Source of the DNA: Lachnospiraceae bacterium
GTDB lineage: Bacteria; Bacillota; Clostridia; Lachnospirales; Lachnospiraceae
Assembly (NCBI GenBank): GCA_024685005.1
Contig: JAIKWF010000080.1
Location: forward strand, 1-58,137
Direction of reading: 5' to 3'
Length of the DNA: 58,137 bases
Below are positions 8,333-18,375 of this stretch, piece after piece (the stretch's first letter is position 1; each line of letters starts with the position of its first letter). A model generated the notes under the pieces. The model was not told where the DNA came from. It searched no databases and saw only the letters and a list, made by a program, of their open reading frames with translations. The position numbers and the translations under genes are program-made.

Positions 8333-9508
8333 TCAGCTCTTCTTACGTTTGGAAAGAACGTCCAGGGTAACGGCACCGAGAAGTACGGCACCCTTTACGA
8401 TCTTCTGAATATCGGTGGACCATCCGAAGAGGGACATACCGTTGTTCAGAATACCCATGATGAACGCACCTACAACCGCTCCTACGATGGTACCGGAGCC
8501 ACCGGCTACAGCAGCACCACCGATGTAGCAGGATGCGATGGCATCCATCTCGAAACCGTCTCCGGCTTTCGGGGTAGCGGAACCGTTTCTTGCGGAAAGA
8601 ACGATACCTGCCAGGGCTGAAAGCATACCCATGTTTACATATACCCAGAAGAATACTTTCTTGGTATCGATACCGGAAAGGTTAGCGGCTTTACGGTTAC
8701 CACCCAATGCGTAGATCTGACGTCCTGCCACGGTCTTGGAAGTAATGAATGCGTAGATCACGATCAGGATCGCCATGATCAGCAGTACAAAAGGCAGTCC
8801 GTTGTATCTTGCCAGTTTGTAAAAGAAGAACCAGATGATAAACAGCATAACCGCAAGTTTGGTCACGGTCTGCCAGGTGGGATTAACCGCAAAGTTGTAT
8901 TTTTTCTTTGTCTTGATACTCTTGAGCTCGGAAAGTACCAGCGCAACTGAGCAGATCACTGCAACGATGATACTTACAAGATCCAGCGTTCCGTCCCCGA
9001 AGGGGATCTTGATTACCGGAAGGAATCCAGCGCCGATAAAGTTGTAGGATGCGGGCAAAGGTCCCTTTGTCTGAGCCTGAAGCAGAGTGTAGGTAAGACC
9101 GCGCCCCATCAGCATCGTAGCCAGAGTTGTTACAAAGGGAGGTATCTCCAGATACGCGATGAAGAAGCCGGCAAACACGCCTGTCAGAATTCCGACAAGA
9201 AGAGCAGCAGCGATAGCCGCCCACATGTTACCCTTCAGGTCCATCATGATGATTCCCGCAAAGGAACCAGTTACCGCAACCACCGAACCGACACCGAGAT
9301 CAATGTTACCTGTCAGTACGCAAAGGAGCATACCAATCGCCAGGATAACAACGTATCCGTTCTGCATGATAAGGTTGTTAATGTTCATGGGAGTCAGATT
9401 CGCTCCCTTTGTTAAAATCGCAAAAACCAGATAGATCGCAATCAGGGCAAAAAACATTCCGTATTGTTTCATGTCCATTTTGACCACTTTTTTAGCCTTC
9501 TGTTCCAT
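8333..9508 (-). CDS. mmsB: Multiple-sugar ABC transporter permease MmsB/XylH type
   Basis: 391 residues, a strongly hydrophobic inner-membrane protein with roughly ten predicted helices. The segment [19 protein letters not shown] is the conserved loop of ribose/xylose-family permeases, and the C-terminal half shows the family pattern [15 protein letters not shown]. It dimerises to form the channel for sugar delivered by ChvE and driven by MmsA. Its start lies inside the end of mmsA (17-nt overlap), indicating translational coupling. It is the last gene of the transport operon. Confidence 0.95.
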   Translation of the reverse strand: MEQKAKKVVKMDMKQYGMFFALIAIYLVFAILTKGANLTPMNINNLIMQNGYVVILAIGMLLCVLTGNIDLGVGSVVAVTGSFAGIIMMDLKGNMWAAIAAALLVGILTGVFAGFFIAYLEIPPFVTTLATMLMGRGLTYTLLQAQTKGPLPASYNFIGAGFLPVIKIPFGDGTLDLVSIIVAVICSVALVLSELKSIKTKKKYNFAVNPTWQTVTKLAVMLFIIWFFFYKLARYNGLPFVLLIMAILIVIYAFITSKTVAGRQIYALGGNRKAANLSGIDTKKVFFWVYVNMGMLSALAGIVLSARNGSATPKAGDGFEMDAIASCYIGGAAVAGGSGTIVGAVVGAFIMGILNNGMSLFGWSTDIQKIVKGAVLLGAVTLDVLSKRKKS

Positions 9509-11063
9509 CTTCGTCTCCCTTCCTGTTATGAGCCATTATGCTCTGCATAATCTTCTCCTGTGAAACTTCTTCTTTGCTGAGCTCTCCTGCGATCTGGCCT
9601 TCGTTGATAACGTAGATCCTGTCGCATGTTCCGATGATCTCAGGCATTTCCGAAGAAATGATTATGACTGCCTTACCGGCTTTGGCTAACTCATTAATAA
9701 CGCAATAAATCTCATATTTGGCCCCTACGTCAATACCTCTGGTAGGTTCATCCATGATCAGCACATCCGGCTGTGTCAGCATCCATTTGGCTACCACAAC
9801 CTTCTGCTGGTTACCGCCGGAAAGAGATCCGACCACCTGATTGATGGAGTGTGTCTTTACGTTAATACGTTTTCTGTATTCTTCCGCAGCAACGATCTCA
9901 TCATTGGCATTGATCACACCGTTCTTCGAGAAGAAGAAAGGTCTTGCCGCGATTGTCATGTTCTCCTGCACGCTGCCTATCAGATTCAGTCCGTAGGTTT
10001 TACGGTCCTCGGAAATGTAAGCCAGCTTGTTTTTGATCGCTTCTTTTACTGTCTTTAAGTGTACTTCTTTACCATTTATCTTAACCGTACCCGAAATCTT
10101 CTGTCCGTAGCTTCTTCCGAACAGACTCATTGCGAACTCGGTTCTTCCTGCTCCCATAAGACCCGCAAGTCCAACAACTTCTCCGGCCCGGACTTTGATA
10201 TTGATGTCTTTGAGCATCTGTCTGTTCTCATCGTCCGGATGGAATACATTCCAGTTATTCACTTCAAAGATCACATCTCCGATCTCAACTCCCTCACGGG
10301 CAGGATAACGGCTGGTCATCTCACGACCAACCATGCCTTTGATCACCCGGTCTTCCGAGTAGTCATCCACGCCTTTTACCAGAGTCTCAATGGTCTTTCC
10401 GTCACGAATAATGGTAACGGAATCGGAAACGTATTCGATCTCATTGAGCTTATGGGAAATAATGATACACGTGATCCCCTGCTTTTTCAGTTCAAGCATG
10501 ATATCCAAAAGTTTCCGGCTCTCTTCATCATTCAGCGCTGCCGTCGGCTCGTCCAGGATCAGCAGCTCAACTTTTTTTGCCATGGCCTTGGCAATCTCGA
10601 TCAACTGCTGTTTGCCAACGCCCAAGGTGTTTACGGGAACATTCACATCTTCATGCTCCAGTCCCACTCTGGCCAGCACTTCCCGCGCTGCCCTTCTTGT
10701 CTCCGTCCAGTCAATGACACCTTTCATGCTGGTACGTTCATTCCCCAGAAATACATTCTCCGCTACCGATAAAAGCGGACTGAGTGCCAGCTCCTGATGA
10801 ATAATAACGATGCCTTTTGCTTCCGATTCCTTCAGGTTATGGAATGCACATTTCTCGCCCTTATAAATGATATCGCCCTTGTATGTTCCGTAAGGATACA
10901 CCCCCGACAACACATTCATCAGCGTAGACTTGCCGGCTCCGTTTTCTCCGCAAAGAGCATGGATCTCGCCCTTTTTCAACTTAATATTGACATCATCAAG
11001 AGCCTTTACTCCGGAGAACTCTTTTGTTATATGGTTCATTTCCAAGATGATGTTATCCGACAT
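9492..11063 (-). CDS. mmsA: Multiple-sugar ABC transporter ATPase MmsA/XylG type
   Basis: 523 residues from the ATG at 11063, which has AAGGAG 7 bases upstream; the open frame to 11120 is an unsupported extension. It has two fused nucleotide-binding domains, as in all sugar ATPases of this subfamily. The first has Walker [12 protein letters not shown] and Walker [12 protein letters not shown]. The second has the usual degenerate Walker [12 protein letters not shown], the signature [15 protein letters not shown] and Walker [13 protein letters not shown]. It energises uptake through MmsB. Confidence 0.95.
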   Translation of the reverse strand: MSDNIILEMNHITKEFSGVKALDDVNIKLKKGEIHALCGENGAGKSTLMNVLSGVYPYGTYKGDIIYKGEKCAFHNLKESEAKGIVIIHQELALSPLLSVAENVFLGNERTSMKGVIDWTETRRAAREVLARVGLEHEDVNVPVNTLGVGKQQLIEIAKAMAKKVELLILDEPTAALNDEESRKLLDIMLELKKQGITCIIISHKLNEIEYVSDSVTIIRDGKTIETLVKGVDDYSEDRVIKGMVGREMTSRYPAREGVEIGDVIFEVNNWNVFHPDDENRQMLKDINIKVRAGEVVGLAGLMGAGRTEFAMSLFGRSYGQKISGTVKINGKEVHLKTVKEAIKNKLAYISEDRKTYGLNLIGSVQENMTIAARPFFFSKNGVINANDEIVAAEEYRKRINVKTHSINQVVGSLSGGNQQKVVVAKWMLTQPDVLIMDEPTRGIDVGAKYEIYCVINELAKAGKAVIIISSEMPEIIGTCDRIYVINEGQIAGELSKEEVSQEKIMQSIMAHNRKGDEDGTEG

Positions 11064-11091
11064 CTTTAAGCTCCTTATTTGTGTATTTTGA

Positions 11092-11122
11092 GAAAACGGG
11101 TGGCAGCTAGGTGCCGCCACCC
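11092..11122 (-). terminator. Intercistronic stem-loop between chvE and mmsA
   Basis: On the minus strand GGGTGGCGGC, loop ACCTA, GCTGCCACCC forms a stem with one mismatch and is followed by GTTTTCTC. It sits between the binding-protein gene and the ATPase gene. Such structures commonly attenuate transcription or protect the 3' end of the upstream message, so that binding protein is made in excess over the membrane complex. Confidence 0.75.
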
Positions 11123-11154
11123 TGTTTCGTTTTCAAGTAATGCTGTTTTCTGAA

Positions 11155-12369
11155 TTAGTCAGCAAGCTGATCCTCGGTGTAATAACCGCTGTCGATCAAT
11201 ACTTCCTTGTAGTTGTTCTTGTCAACCGGGATGGGCTCGCAAAGGAAGGAAGGAACTGTGATCTTACCGTTGTTGTAGGTCGTGGTATCGTTGATCTCAG
11301 GCTCGGAACCTTCAAGCACTGCCTGTACCATGGTTACGCACTTAGCTGCCAGAAGTCTGGTGTCCTTGGAGATGGACATTGTCTGCTTTCCGGAGATGAT
11401 GTGCTTGGTTGCCATAAGCTCTGCATCCTGACCGGTGATCAAAGGCCAGTTAGCATCGGTGTAGCCTGCACCTTCCAGTGCGGACATGCAGCCATAGGAA
11501 AGACCGTCGAATGCGGAAGCGATGATGTCAAGATCTTCGTCAGCATAGTATCTGGTAAGGATATCCTCGCATCTCTTCATAGCTGTCTGCTGATCCCATC
11601 TCAGGGTGTTGTTGTCATCAAACTCAAGCTGTCCGGACTTGCAAACCAGGGAACCGTCATCAAGAAGGGGCTGAATCTGCTCCATAAGACCTGCGTAAAG
11701 CATGTGAGCGTTGTTGTCATCAGGGGAACCCATGAAGAGCTCGATGGTCTTGGGATCATCTTTGGTAGCTCCGCAGTGCTCAACGATGTACTCGCCGATC
11801 TTGGTACCTACGCCCTTGTTATCGAAGGTTGCGTAGTAGGAAACAGCGTCGGTGTCCATCAGAAGACGGTCATAAGCGATGATGGGGATGCCGGCATCTT
11901 TTGCCTGCTGCTCTACGTTTACCAATGCGCCGGAGTCGATAGCTGCGATTACAAGGCAATCAGCACCTGCAGCGATCATGTTCTCGATCTGGGAAACCTG
12001 AGCCTGAACGTCATCCTCTGCGTACTGAAGATCTACTTCATAACCAAGTGCCTCTAACTGCTCCTTCATGTTGGAACCGTCGTTGATCCATCTCTCGGAA
12101 GACTGGGTAGGCATTGCAACTGCTACCTTCTTGCCTTCTCCGCTGGGCTGAGCTGCGCTGTCGCCTGCATCAGCTGCATCGTCGGATGCTGCTGCGTCGT
12201 CAGAAGCTGCTGCGTCGTCAGAAGCTGCTGCGTCATCTGCAGGTGCCTCTGTAGCTGCGTCGTCAGCAGGTGCTGTGGTGTCTGCTGCCGGGGCTGCGCC
12301 GCCGCAACCTGTCAGCAATGAAGCAACAACTGCTGTGCTCATCAAAATACTCAATAGTTTCTTTTTCAT
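11155..12369 (-). CDS. chvE: Multiple-monosaccharide-binding lipoprotein ChvE type
   Basis: 404 residues from ATG 12369, preceded by AGGAGGG; a GTG extension to 12390 is not needed. The lipoprotein signal ends in LLTGC (Cys 22). Residues about 25-75 are a low-complexity linker with repeated DDAAAS units, followed by the binding domain (VAVAMPTQSSERWINDG, ERCGA-type middle region, NNGKITVPSFLCEP). ChvE-family proteins bind xylose, glucose, arabinose and galactose. It heads the operon chvE-mmsA-mmsB and has its own promoter with activator-type repeats upstream. The acidic linker probably holds the receptor away from the membrane through the cell wall. Confidence 0.95.
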   Translation of the reverse strand: MKKKLLSILMSTAVVASLLTGCGGAAPAADTTAPADDAATEAPADDAAASDDAAASDDAAASDDAADAGDSAAQPSGEGKKVAVAMPTQSSERWINDGSNMKEQLEALGYEVDLQYAEDDVQAQVSQIENMIAAGADCLVIAAIDSGALVNVEQQAKDAGIPIIAYDRLLMDTDAVSYYATFDNKGVGTKIGEYIVEHCGATKDDPKTIELFMGSPDDNNAHMLYAGLMEQIQPLLDDGSLVCKSGQLEFDDNNTLRWDQQTAMKRCEDILTRYYADEDLDIIASAFDGLSYGCMSALEGAGYTDANWPLITGQDAELMATKHIISGKQTMSISKDTRLLAAKCVTMVQAVLEGSEPEINDTTTYNNGKITVPSFLCEPIPVDKNNYKEVLIDSGYYTEDQLAD

Positions 12370-12427
12370 ACAGTATACCCTCCTATACACTCCTTGCGGT
12401 CTGTGCCGCGTTTCATTTTACGATTTG

Positions 12428-12455
12428 AGTATACGAAAAATGATGGCGCTTAAGA
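12428..12455 (-). promoter_or_regulatory. chvE operon promoter
   Basis: TATACT (plus 12428-12433) is preceded at 16 bases by a poor -35 TCTTAA (plus 12450-12455). A good -10 with a weak -35 is typical of an activator-dependent promoter, and the direct repeats at 12457-12490 end right at the -35. Confidence 0.7.
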
Positions 12456-12456
12456 A

Positions 12457-12490
12457 TAAAAAATCCTACACAGAACATTAAAAATTCTAC
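12457..12490 (-). promoter_or_regulatory. Direct-repeat operator for YesN/AraC-type activator
   Basis: On the minus strand GTAGGATTTTTTA (plus 12457-12469) and GTAGAATTTTTA (plus 12479-12490) are direct repeats with their GTAG ends exactly 21 bp apart, two helical turns. The proximal copy covers about -36 to -48 from the predicted start, the usual site for AraC-type activators touching sigma. An inverted CTACGTAG joins the distal copy to a third partial half-site. The YesN regulator at 4206-5807 is the obvious candidate. Confidence 0.65.
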
Positions 12491-12542
12491 GTAGGATTTT
12501 TCACTGTATGATTTTTATGGAAATATGATTTATCTTATTATC

Positions 12543-14228
12543 TTATTTCTGTTTTTCCTGATCTGCCTTGCTCTTCATCTCCTCAGCATTGCTTAAGGCG
12601 CTTTCCGATATTTCATCGCTTCCCATCAGTCTTGCCAGCTCCTCTACCATGCCGCTGCGGTCCAGCATTCTGATATCCGTCACCGTTTCCGTATCGCTCT
12701 GGCTCTTTACGATCCTGAAGTGATGGTCTGCCATGGCTGCGATCTGGGGCAGGTGTGTGATGCAGATCAGCTGTCTGCTGCGGCCGATGGCAGCCATTTT
12801 TTCCGCCACCTTCCAGGCTGTCTGTCCGCTGATGCCCGCATCGATCTCATCAAAGATCTGGGTAGGGATCCTGTCCATACCCGCCAGAATGGATTTGAGG
12901 GCCAGCATGATCCTGGAAAGCTCACCGCCGCTGGCCACTTCCGTCAGGTTCTTAAGATTCTCTCCCGCATTCAGGCTGATAAGGAAGCTTACATGATCAT
13001 TTCCGTCTTTTCCCAGATACTTGTCATCCTGCTCTACTTCGATCCTGCACTCCGCATGGGTAAAGCCAAGCTGGGGCAGTGCTTCCATCAGTTCTTTTTC
13101 AAGACCTTCGGCGCCTTTTCTCCGTATTTCGTCTGCCCGGTTGCAAAGACCCTGCAATAATTCTTCGCTTTCCTGGAGCTGCCGTTTCAGATCCGCCAGA
13201 TAGTTTTCGAAATCCTCCAGCTTCCGGATCAGATCCCGCTTTTCCTGTGCATAGGAAAGCACTTCTTCTAATGTATTTCCGTATTTATGCTTCAGTCTGT
13301 TGATCTCATCCAGTCTCGCCTGGGTCTCCCGGACCAGTTCCTCGTCCGGTACCGATGCCTCCAGCTTCCTTGCGATCTGTCTTGCGGCGCTGCGCATCTG
13401 TTCTTCCGCCTCGGAAAGCTCTCCGGCCAGATCCGAAAGAGAAGGATCGATCTTAATGGCATCCTGCAAAAAGGAAAGGGCCCTGTCCGTCAGACTCAGC
13501 GCACCTCTTCCTTCATAATCATCCAGACAGTCCGAAGCGCCTTTTAAGGACTCCGCGATTTTTTCACTGCCGGAAAGCACCCGGAACCGGTCCTCCAGGA
13601 TCTCATCCTCTCCAATGGAAAGATCCGCCCCTTCAATTTCGGAAAGCTCATAGATGGCCAAATCCATCTCCCGTTCTTTTCGGCTGTCTTTCCCCTGTGC
13701 CTCTTCCAGATTATCCACCAGCATGTGATGCTTATAGTAAGCGTGCGCTAACTTTTCCTTCAGATCGGAAAGCTCCTGTCCGCAGTACAGATCCAGAAAC
13801 TGCAGATGGGTCCGCTCCTGCAAAAGAGAGGTGTTTTCCTGCTGTCCGTGAATGTCGATCAAAAGCTCCGCCACCTGACGCAGAAGCTTTACGCTTACCA
13901 CTTCTCCGTTGATCCGGCATACGCTCTTATCCTTTTCCACCCGCCTTGTCAGGATCAGCCTGCCGCCTTCATCCGCAACTCCCAGCTGCGCAAGGCTGCT
14001 TTTCAGATCCTCCCGGTCTACCCGAAAGGCCAGCTCCACATAGGCGTGCTCTGCTCCCTGTCTGATCAGTCCCTTATCCGCTCTGTTGCCGAGGGCCAGA
14101 AAAATGGAATCGATGAGAATGGATTTACCGGCTCCCGTCTCTCCCGTTAAAATATTCAAGCCCTCTCCGAACCGGAGATTTGCCTCACTGATAAGCGCTA
14201 CGTTTTTTACCTTTAATTCTTCCAGCAT
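12543..14228 (-). CDS. recN: DNA repair ATPase RecN
   Basis: 561 residues, the normal length. This SMC-like ATPase acts on double-strand break ends. Walker A GETGAGKS is at 29-36, a long coiled-coil middle spans about 150-380, and the C-terminal half holds the ABC signature ASGGELSRIMLALK and Walker B QIFDEIDAGISG. It ends the conserved argR-recN tail of the cluster that starts at asp23. The ATG at 14228 is preceded by AAGGGA. Confidence 0.97.
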   Translation of the reverse strand: MLEELKVKNVALISEANLRFGEGLNILTGETGAGKSILIDSIFLALGNRADKGLIRQGAEHAYVELAFRVDREDLKSSLAQLGVADEGGRLILTRRVEKDKSVCRINGEVVSVKLLRQVAELLIDIHGQQENTSLLQERTHLQFLDLYCGQELSDLKEKLAHAYYKHHMLVDNLEEAQGKDSRKEREMDLAIYELSEIEGADLSIGEDEILEDRFRVLSGSEKIAESLKGASDCLDDYEGRGALSLTDRALSFLQDAIKIDPSLSDLAGELSEAEEQMRSAARQIARKLEASVPDEELVRETQARLDEINRLKHKYGNTLEEVLSYAQEKRDLIRKLEDFENYLADLKRQLQESEELLQGLCNRADEIRRKGAEGLEKELMEALPQLGFTHAECRIEVEQDDKYLGKDGNDHVSFLISLNAGENLKNLTEVASGGELSRIMLALKSILAGMDRIPTQIFDEIDAGISGQTAWKVAEKMAAIGRSRQLICITHLPQIAAMADHHFRIVKSQSDTETVTDIRMLDRSGMVEELARLMGSDEISESALSNAEEMKSKADQEKQK

Positions 14229-14264
14229 ATGTGTCCCTTAACATTCTTCCCGAGTCTGCCACAC

Positions 14265-14714
14265 TTAACTTCTGACCATGCGCTCCAAACGCGTTTTCAG
14301 CTCTTTTGCCGCGTCTTCGCTTCGAATGGCAGCCATAACGGTATCATCTCCCGCAATACAGCCCACCACCTGGGCAAAGTGCATATCATCCAGTGCCGCT
14401 GCCACTGCCATTGCCATGCCGGATACGGTTTTGATCACCAGCATATTTCCGGCAACATCCGCACTGATAAAGCCTTCCTTCATAACGTTAACGTATTTTC
14501 CGCCAACGGGGGTGTCTGTTACCAGTCTGGCGTATTTTTGTCCGCCTTTCCCCGCCGGAACCTTGGTCAGCGTAAGCTTCTTGATATCCCTGGAAACGGT
14601 AGCCTGGGTTACGGGATAACCCATATCCTGTAACAGTCTGGCCAGTTGTTCCTGGGTTCCGATCTCCTGTTGCTGAATTAATTCCAGAATCGCTTCTCTT
14701 CTGTCTGTGGTCAT
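14265..14714 (-). CDS. argR: Arginine repressor ArgR/AhrC
   Basis: 149 residues, full length. The N-terminal winged helix (EAILELIQQQEIGTQEQL, then TQATVSRDIKKL) binds ARG operators. The C-terminal domain carries hexamer and arginine-binding residues, including GDDTVMAA near the end. It controls arginine biosynthesis and catabolism. Only 2 bases separate it from nadK, so they are cotranscribed; position before recN is standard for Firmicutes. Confidence 0.96.
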   Translation of the reverse strand: MTTDRREAILELIQQQEIGTQEQLARLLQDMGYPVTQATVSRDIKKLTLTKVPAGKGGQKYARLVTDTPVGGKYVNVMKEGFISADVAGNMLVIKTVSGMAMAVAAALDDMHFAQVVGCIAGDDTVMAAIRSEDAAKELKTRLERMVRS

Positions 14715-14716
14715 AT

Positions 14717-15592
14717 TTACATATCCCCCATCTTCTTATGTAACATCTTCAAAAAACTGATACTGCTGAGCCGGACCAGCCTGATCCTGCGCTCGGATCT
14801 GCGGATCACGATACGGTCCGCTCCCTTGACGGGAATGGACAAGCCTCCGTCAAAACTAAGCTCTGCAAATACCTCACCGGAGGGCTCAATGCCCCGTTTG
14901 CCGATCCTGATCTCAATCTCATCATCCGGTGAGAGGATGATGCTTCTGCTGTTCATGGTATGCGGGCAGATCGGCGTCAGTACAATCAGGGAAGCGCTGG
15001 GATTTACAATGGGTCCTCCCGCGGAAAGATTGTATCCCGTGGATCCTGTTGGCGTGGAAAGAATCATGCCGTCCGCCTCATAGGATGCCAGGGGCTGGCC
15101 GTTTACATAGACCTCAAAGGGAAGTACCCGCAAAGGTCCCCGCCGGCTTACCACAATGTCATTGAGGGCATGGGCTTTGCCCTGCTCTTCCTCTCCCACA
15201 AAAAGCCTGCCGGAAAGAAGCATCCTCTCTTCCACGGAAAATTCATCTGCCAGCAGATGATCCAGAGCCTCTTTCACCTGTCCTTTTTCCACTTCCGCAA
15301 GAAAGCCCAGACTTCCCAGATTGATCCCCAATAAGGGAATATCCAGCCTGAGGGTATCTCTTGCCGCCTGCAGGAGGGTTCCGTCGCCGCCAAGCACCAT
15401 GATACATTCCGTATCGTCCGGCACCAGCAGAGGATTCCGCTCCCTGCTTTCGGTAAGCTGCTGCTTACTTAGCACATCCCGGATCAGGATCTCCGCTTTG
15501 GCTCCTTTTTGTTCCAGATAATTTCTGATGTATCCCGTGGTTTCCTGCATGGGATCCTTGATCAGATTGGTTACGATGAAAAATCGTTTCAT
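14717..15592 (-). CDS. nadK: NAD kinase
   Basis: 291 residues. It phosphorylates NAD to NADP. The GGDGT motif (68-72) and the second nucleotide motif TPTGSTGYNLSAGGP are intact, with the closing beta-sandwich region of the family after them. It is preceded by tlyA (23 bases) and followed by argR (2 bases) in the same direction, the usual clostridial order. Confidence 0.97.
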   Translation of the reverse strand: MKRFFIVTNLIKDPMQETTGYIRNYLEQKGAKAEILIRDVLSKQQLTESRERNPLLVPDDTECIMVLGGDGTLLQAARDTLRLDIPLLGINLGSLGFLAEVEKGQVKEALDHLLADEFSVEERMLLSGRLFVGEEEQGKAHALNDIVVSRRGPLRVLPFEVYVNGQPLASYEADGMILSTPTGSTGYNLSAGGPIVNPSASLIVLTPICPHTMNSRSIILSPDDEIEIRIGKRGIEPSGEVFAELSFDGGLSIPVKGADRIVIRRSERRIRLVRLSSISFLKMLHKKMGDM

Positions 15593-15615
15593 AGCATTCC
15601 TGCCTCACAAGCGCC

Positions 15616-16428
15616 TTAGTGGCGCAGCGCATCCTGTGCATTTTTTACTACTTCTTCCATCCGCTCTTTGGAAAGGCACATTTCCTGCGGGCCGTGGCAT
15701 TTTTGCAGCCAGAGCAAAAACTCGATATTTCCTTCCGGTCCTTTGATGGGAGAAAAATCCAGTCCCCTGATCAGAAATCCGCACTCGGCGGCAAAGGCGC
15801 TGATCTTTTCGATCACATCCAGGTGCACCGCCGGATCGGATACCACACCCTTCTTTCCCACCAGCTCCCGGCCTGCTTCAAACTGGGGTTTTACCAGGGC
15901 AACCATTTGTCCGTCCTCTTCCAAAAGCTCATAGGCCGGCGGCAGCATTTTGGTAAGGGAGATAAAAGCCACATCACTGGCCGCAAAAGATACCTGCTCC
16001 GGAAGGCTGTCCTTTGTCATATACCGGAAATTCGTGCCTTCCATACAGATCACTCTGGGATCCGTACGCAGCTTGTAGTCCAGCTGTCCGTGTCCCACAT
16101 CCACCGCATAAACCTTCGCCGCTTTATTCTGCAGCATGCAGTCCGTAAAGCCGCCGGTGGAAGCACCGATATCCAGACACACCTTATCTGTCAGGTCAGG
16201 CTGAAAAACCGCCAGGGCTTTTTCCAGTTTCAATCCTCCCCGGCTCACATAAGGAAGGGTTTTCCCTCTGACCTCGATCTGTATTTTTTCTTCTTCAAAT
16301 GTCGTTCCGGCCTTATCCTCCTTCTGTCCGTTTACATAGACAATACCGGACATGAGAATGGCCTTCGCTTTTTCTCTGGAAGGGGCAAAGCCCTGTTTTA
16401 CCAGAAGCACATCCAATCGTTCTTTCAT
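15616..16428 (-). CDS. tlyA: TlyA-family rRNA 2'-O-methyltransferase
   Basis: 270 residues. An N-terminal S4 RNA-binding domain (about 1-60, MKERLDVLLVKQGFAPSREKA) is fused to an FtsJ/RrmJ-like methyltransferase with the SAM motif CLDIGASTGGFTDCML. Characterised members methylate cytidine 2'-OH in 16S and 23S rRNA. In Firmicutes the gene is regularly found between dxs and nadK, as here. Hemolysin is an old name for the family; the RNA methylase role is better supported. Confidence 0.94.
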   Translation of the reverse strand: MKERLDVLLVKQGFAPSREKAKAILMSGIVYVNGQKEDKAGTTFEEEKIQIEVRGKTLPYVSRGGLKLEKALAVFQPDLTDKVCLDIGASTGGFTDCMLQNKAAKVYAVDVGHGQLDYKLRTDPRVICMEGTNFRYMTKDSLPEQVSFAASDVAFISLTKMLPPAYELLEEDGQMVALVKPQFEAGRELVGKKGVVSDPAVHLDVIEKISAFAAECGFLIRGLDFSPIKGPEGNIEFLLWLQKCHGPQEMCLSKERMEEVVKNAQDALRH

Positions 16429-16467
16429 TCTGCTTTTGTATCCTGTGATTCCATCAGGTATTTTTCG

Positions 16468-18375
16468 TCAGTCATTTTCGTCCAGCATTTCCCTGATCCT
16501 GCCGAAAATACTCTCTTCATCGATCTTCAATTCTTTTTTCAAAAGCTCCACGTTGCCGTGTTCCACATAATTGTCGGGAAGGGCAATGCAAAGGACCTTC
16601 GTATCCAGCTCAGAAAGGGCGATCTGATCCAAAATCTTTTCTCCCACGCCGCCGTCAAACACATTTTCCTCCAGCGTGACCAAAAGATCGTGGGACTGCG
16701 CCGCCTCCCGCACTGCTTTTTCATCCAAGGGTTTTGCAAAGCGCAGGTTGATCAATGAGACGTTCAAGGTACCCTGCTCCAGCAGCCTGTTTCTCACATT
16801 TACCGCTGTTTCCATCATGCTGCCGAAAGAAAGAAGCGCCACCCTGGGCCCCCCGCTTTTCTGTTCACCGATCTTGCCGGCGCGGCAGTCCTCGATCCAT
16901 TCCGCTTTTCCCAGCTCCAAAGGCTGTCTGTATTCCTGCAGTCCGTCGTAAGCCGTTCCTCTCGGATAGCGGATGGCCACCGGTTTATTTAAGGTCAGGG
17001 AGTACTTCAGCATATCCGAAAGCTCCCATTTATTCTTCGGACTCATGATTACCATGTTGGGAATCATGGATAAAAAGGAAATGTCAAAAATTCCCTGATG
17101 GGTTTCTCCGTCTGCTCCCACCAGTCCTGCCCGGTCAATGGCAAAGATCACAGGCAGTTCCTGCAGGCACACATCATGGATCACCTGATCAAATCCCCGT
17201 TGCAGGAAGGACGAATAGACCGCAACGATGGGCTTCATGCCCCCTGCTGCCAGTCCCGCAGCAAAGGTCACCGCATGTTCTTCCGCGATACCCACATCGA
17301 AAAACCGTTCCGGGAATCTGTTTTTAAACCGCTTCAGTCCGGTACCGTCCGGCATGGCTGCTGTAATGGCGCACACTTTTTCATCCCGCTCTCCCAGCTT
17401 ATTGATCACGGTTCCGAACACATCTGTCCAGTTCGCCTTGGTCTGGGTCTTGGCGGGAAGTCCCGTTTCAATATCAAAGGGAACCGCCCCGTGGAATCTG
17501 GCAGGGTGACGCTCAGCCGGCGCATAGCCCTTTCCTTTGTGGGTCATAACATGCACCACAACCGCGCCTTTTACGCGTTTTGCTTCCTGCAGCACCTTTT
17601 TCACTGCAGTGATGTCATGTCCGTCCACGGGTCCCAGATAGGTCACTCCCATATTCTCAAACAGCATCCCGGGGATCACCAGCTGCTTGATACCGTTTTT
17701 GGTACGCTGGATCATCCTTGCGATGGGCTGTCCGTATTTTTCATTGTCGATCAGCTTGTAATAAATGCTGTCTTTTAAGTCCAGATACTTGGATGCGGTA
17801 CGAATGGAGTTTAAGTAATTGGACACGCCGCCCACATTCTCGGAAATGGACATATTGTTATCATTCAGCACAATGATATAATTGGTTTCCAGACGGGCCG
17901 CATTGTTCAGGGCCTCATAGGCCATGCCTCCTGTCAGGGAGCCGTCGCCGATGACAGCCACCACCGTCTGCTTTTTCCCCAAAAGATCCCTGGCCTGGCA
18001 AAGTCCCAGACCTGCGGAGATTGAAGTGGTACTGTGTCCTGTATCAAAGCAGTCGCAGGGGCTTTCCTTCCGTTTGGGAAAACCGCTCATGCCGCCATAC
18101 TGGCGCAGGGTCTCAAAGCCTTCTTTTCTGCCTGTCAAGAGCTTATGGGTATAGCTCTGATGCCCCACATCCCATACGATCTTATCCTCCGGCAGATTCA
18201 GCACCAGATGCAACGCCATGGTAAGCTCCACCGCACCCAGATTGGCGCCCAGATGGCCGCCGCTTTTACTGATCTTTTCCACCAGAAATTCCCGGATCTC
18301 CTGGGCAAGGGCCGGGAGCTGATCCTTGGGGATCTTCTTAATATCGTTTTCTTTTTTAATTCGGTCCAGAATCAT
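16468..18375 (-). CDS. dxs: 1-deoxy-D-xylulose-5-phosphate synthase
   Basis: 635 residues. This thiamine-diphosphate enzyme joins pyruvate and glyceraldehyde-3-phosphate in the first step of the MEP pathway. The ThDP/Mg motif GDGSLTGGMAYEALNNA and the transketolase-like segment DVGIAEEHAVTFAAGLA are intact. Together with ispA next door and dxr and ispG at 40-43 kb, it shows that isoprenoids are made by the MEP route. The start overlaps the stop of ispA by 1 nt. Confidence 0.98.
   Translation of the reverse strand: MILDRIKKENDIKKIPKDQLPALAQEIREFLVEKISKSGGHLGANLGAVELTMALHLVLNLPEDKIVWDVGHQSYTHKLLTGRKEGFETLRQYGGMSGFPKRKESPCDCFDTGHSTTSISAGLGLCQARDLLGKKQTVVAVIGDGSLTGGMAYEALNNAARLETNYIIVLNDNNMSISENVGGVSNYLNSIRTASKYLDLKDSIYYKLIDNEKYGQPIARMIQRTKNGIKQLVIPGMLFENMGVTYLGPVDGHDITAVKKVLQEAKRVKGAVVVHVMTHKGKGYAPAERHPARFHGAVPFDIETGLPAKTQTKANWTDVFGTVINKLGERDEKVCAITAAMPDGTGLKRFKNRFPERFFDVGIAEEHAVTFAAGLAAGGMKPIVAVYSSFLQRGFDQVIHDVCLQELPVIFAIDRAGLVGADGETHQGIFDISFLSMIPNMVIMSPKNKWELSDMLKYSLTLNKPVAIRYPRGTAYDGLQEYRQPLELGKAEWIEDCRAGKIGEQKSGGPRVALLSFGSMMETAVNVRNRLLEQGTLNVSLINLRFAKPLDEKAVREAAQSHDLLVTLEENVFDGGVGEKILDQIALSELDTKVLCIALPDNYVEHGNVELLKKELKIDEESIFGRIREMLDEND

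Noticed and set aside
15619-16758. 379-codon plus-strand frame
   Set aside because: Antisense to tlyA and the end of dxs; composition is that of a complementary shadow.
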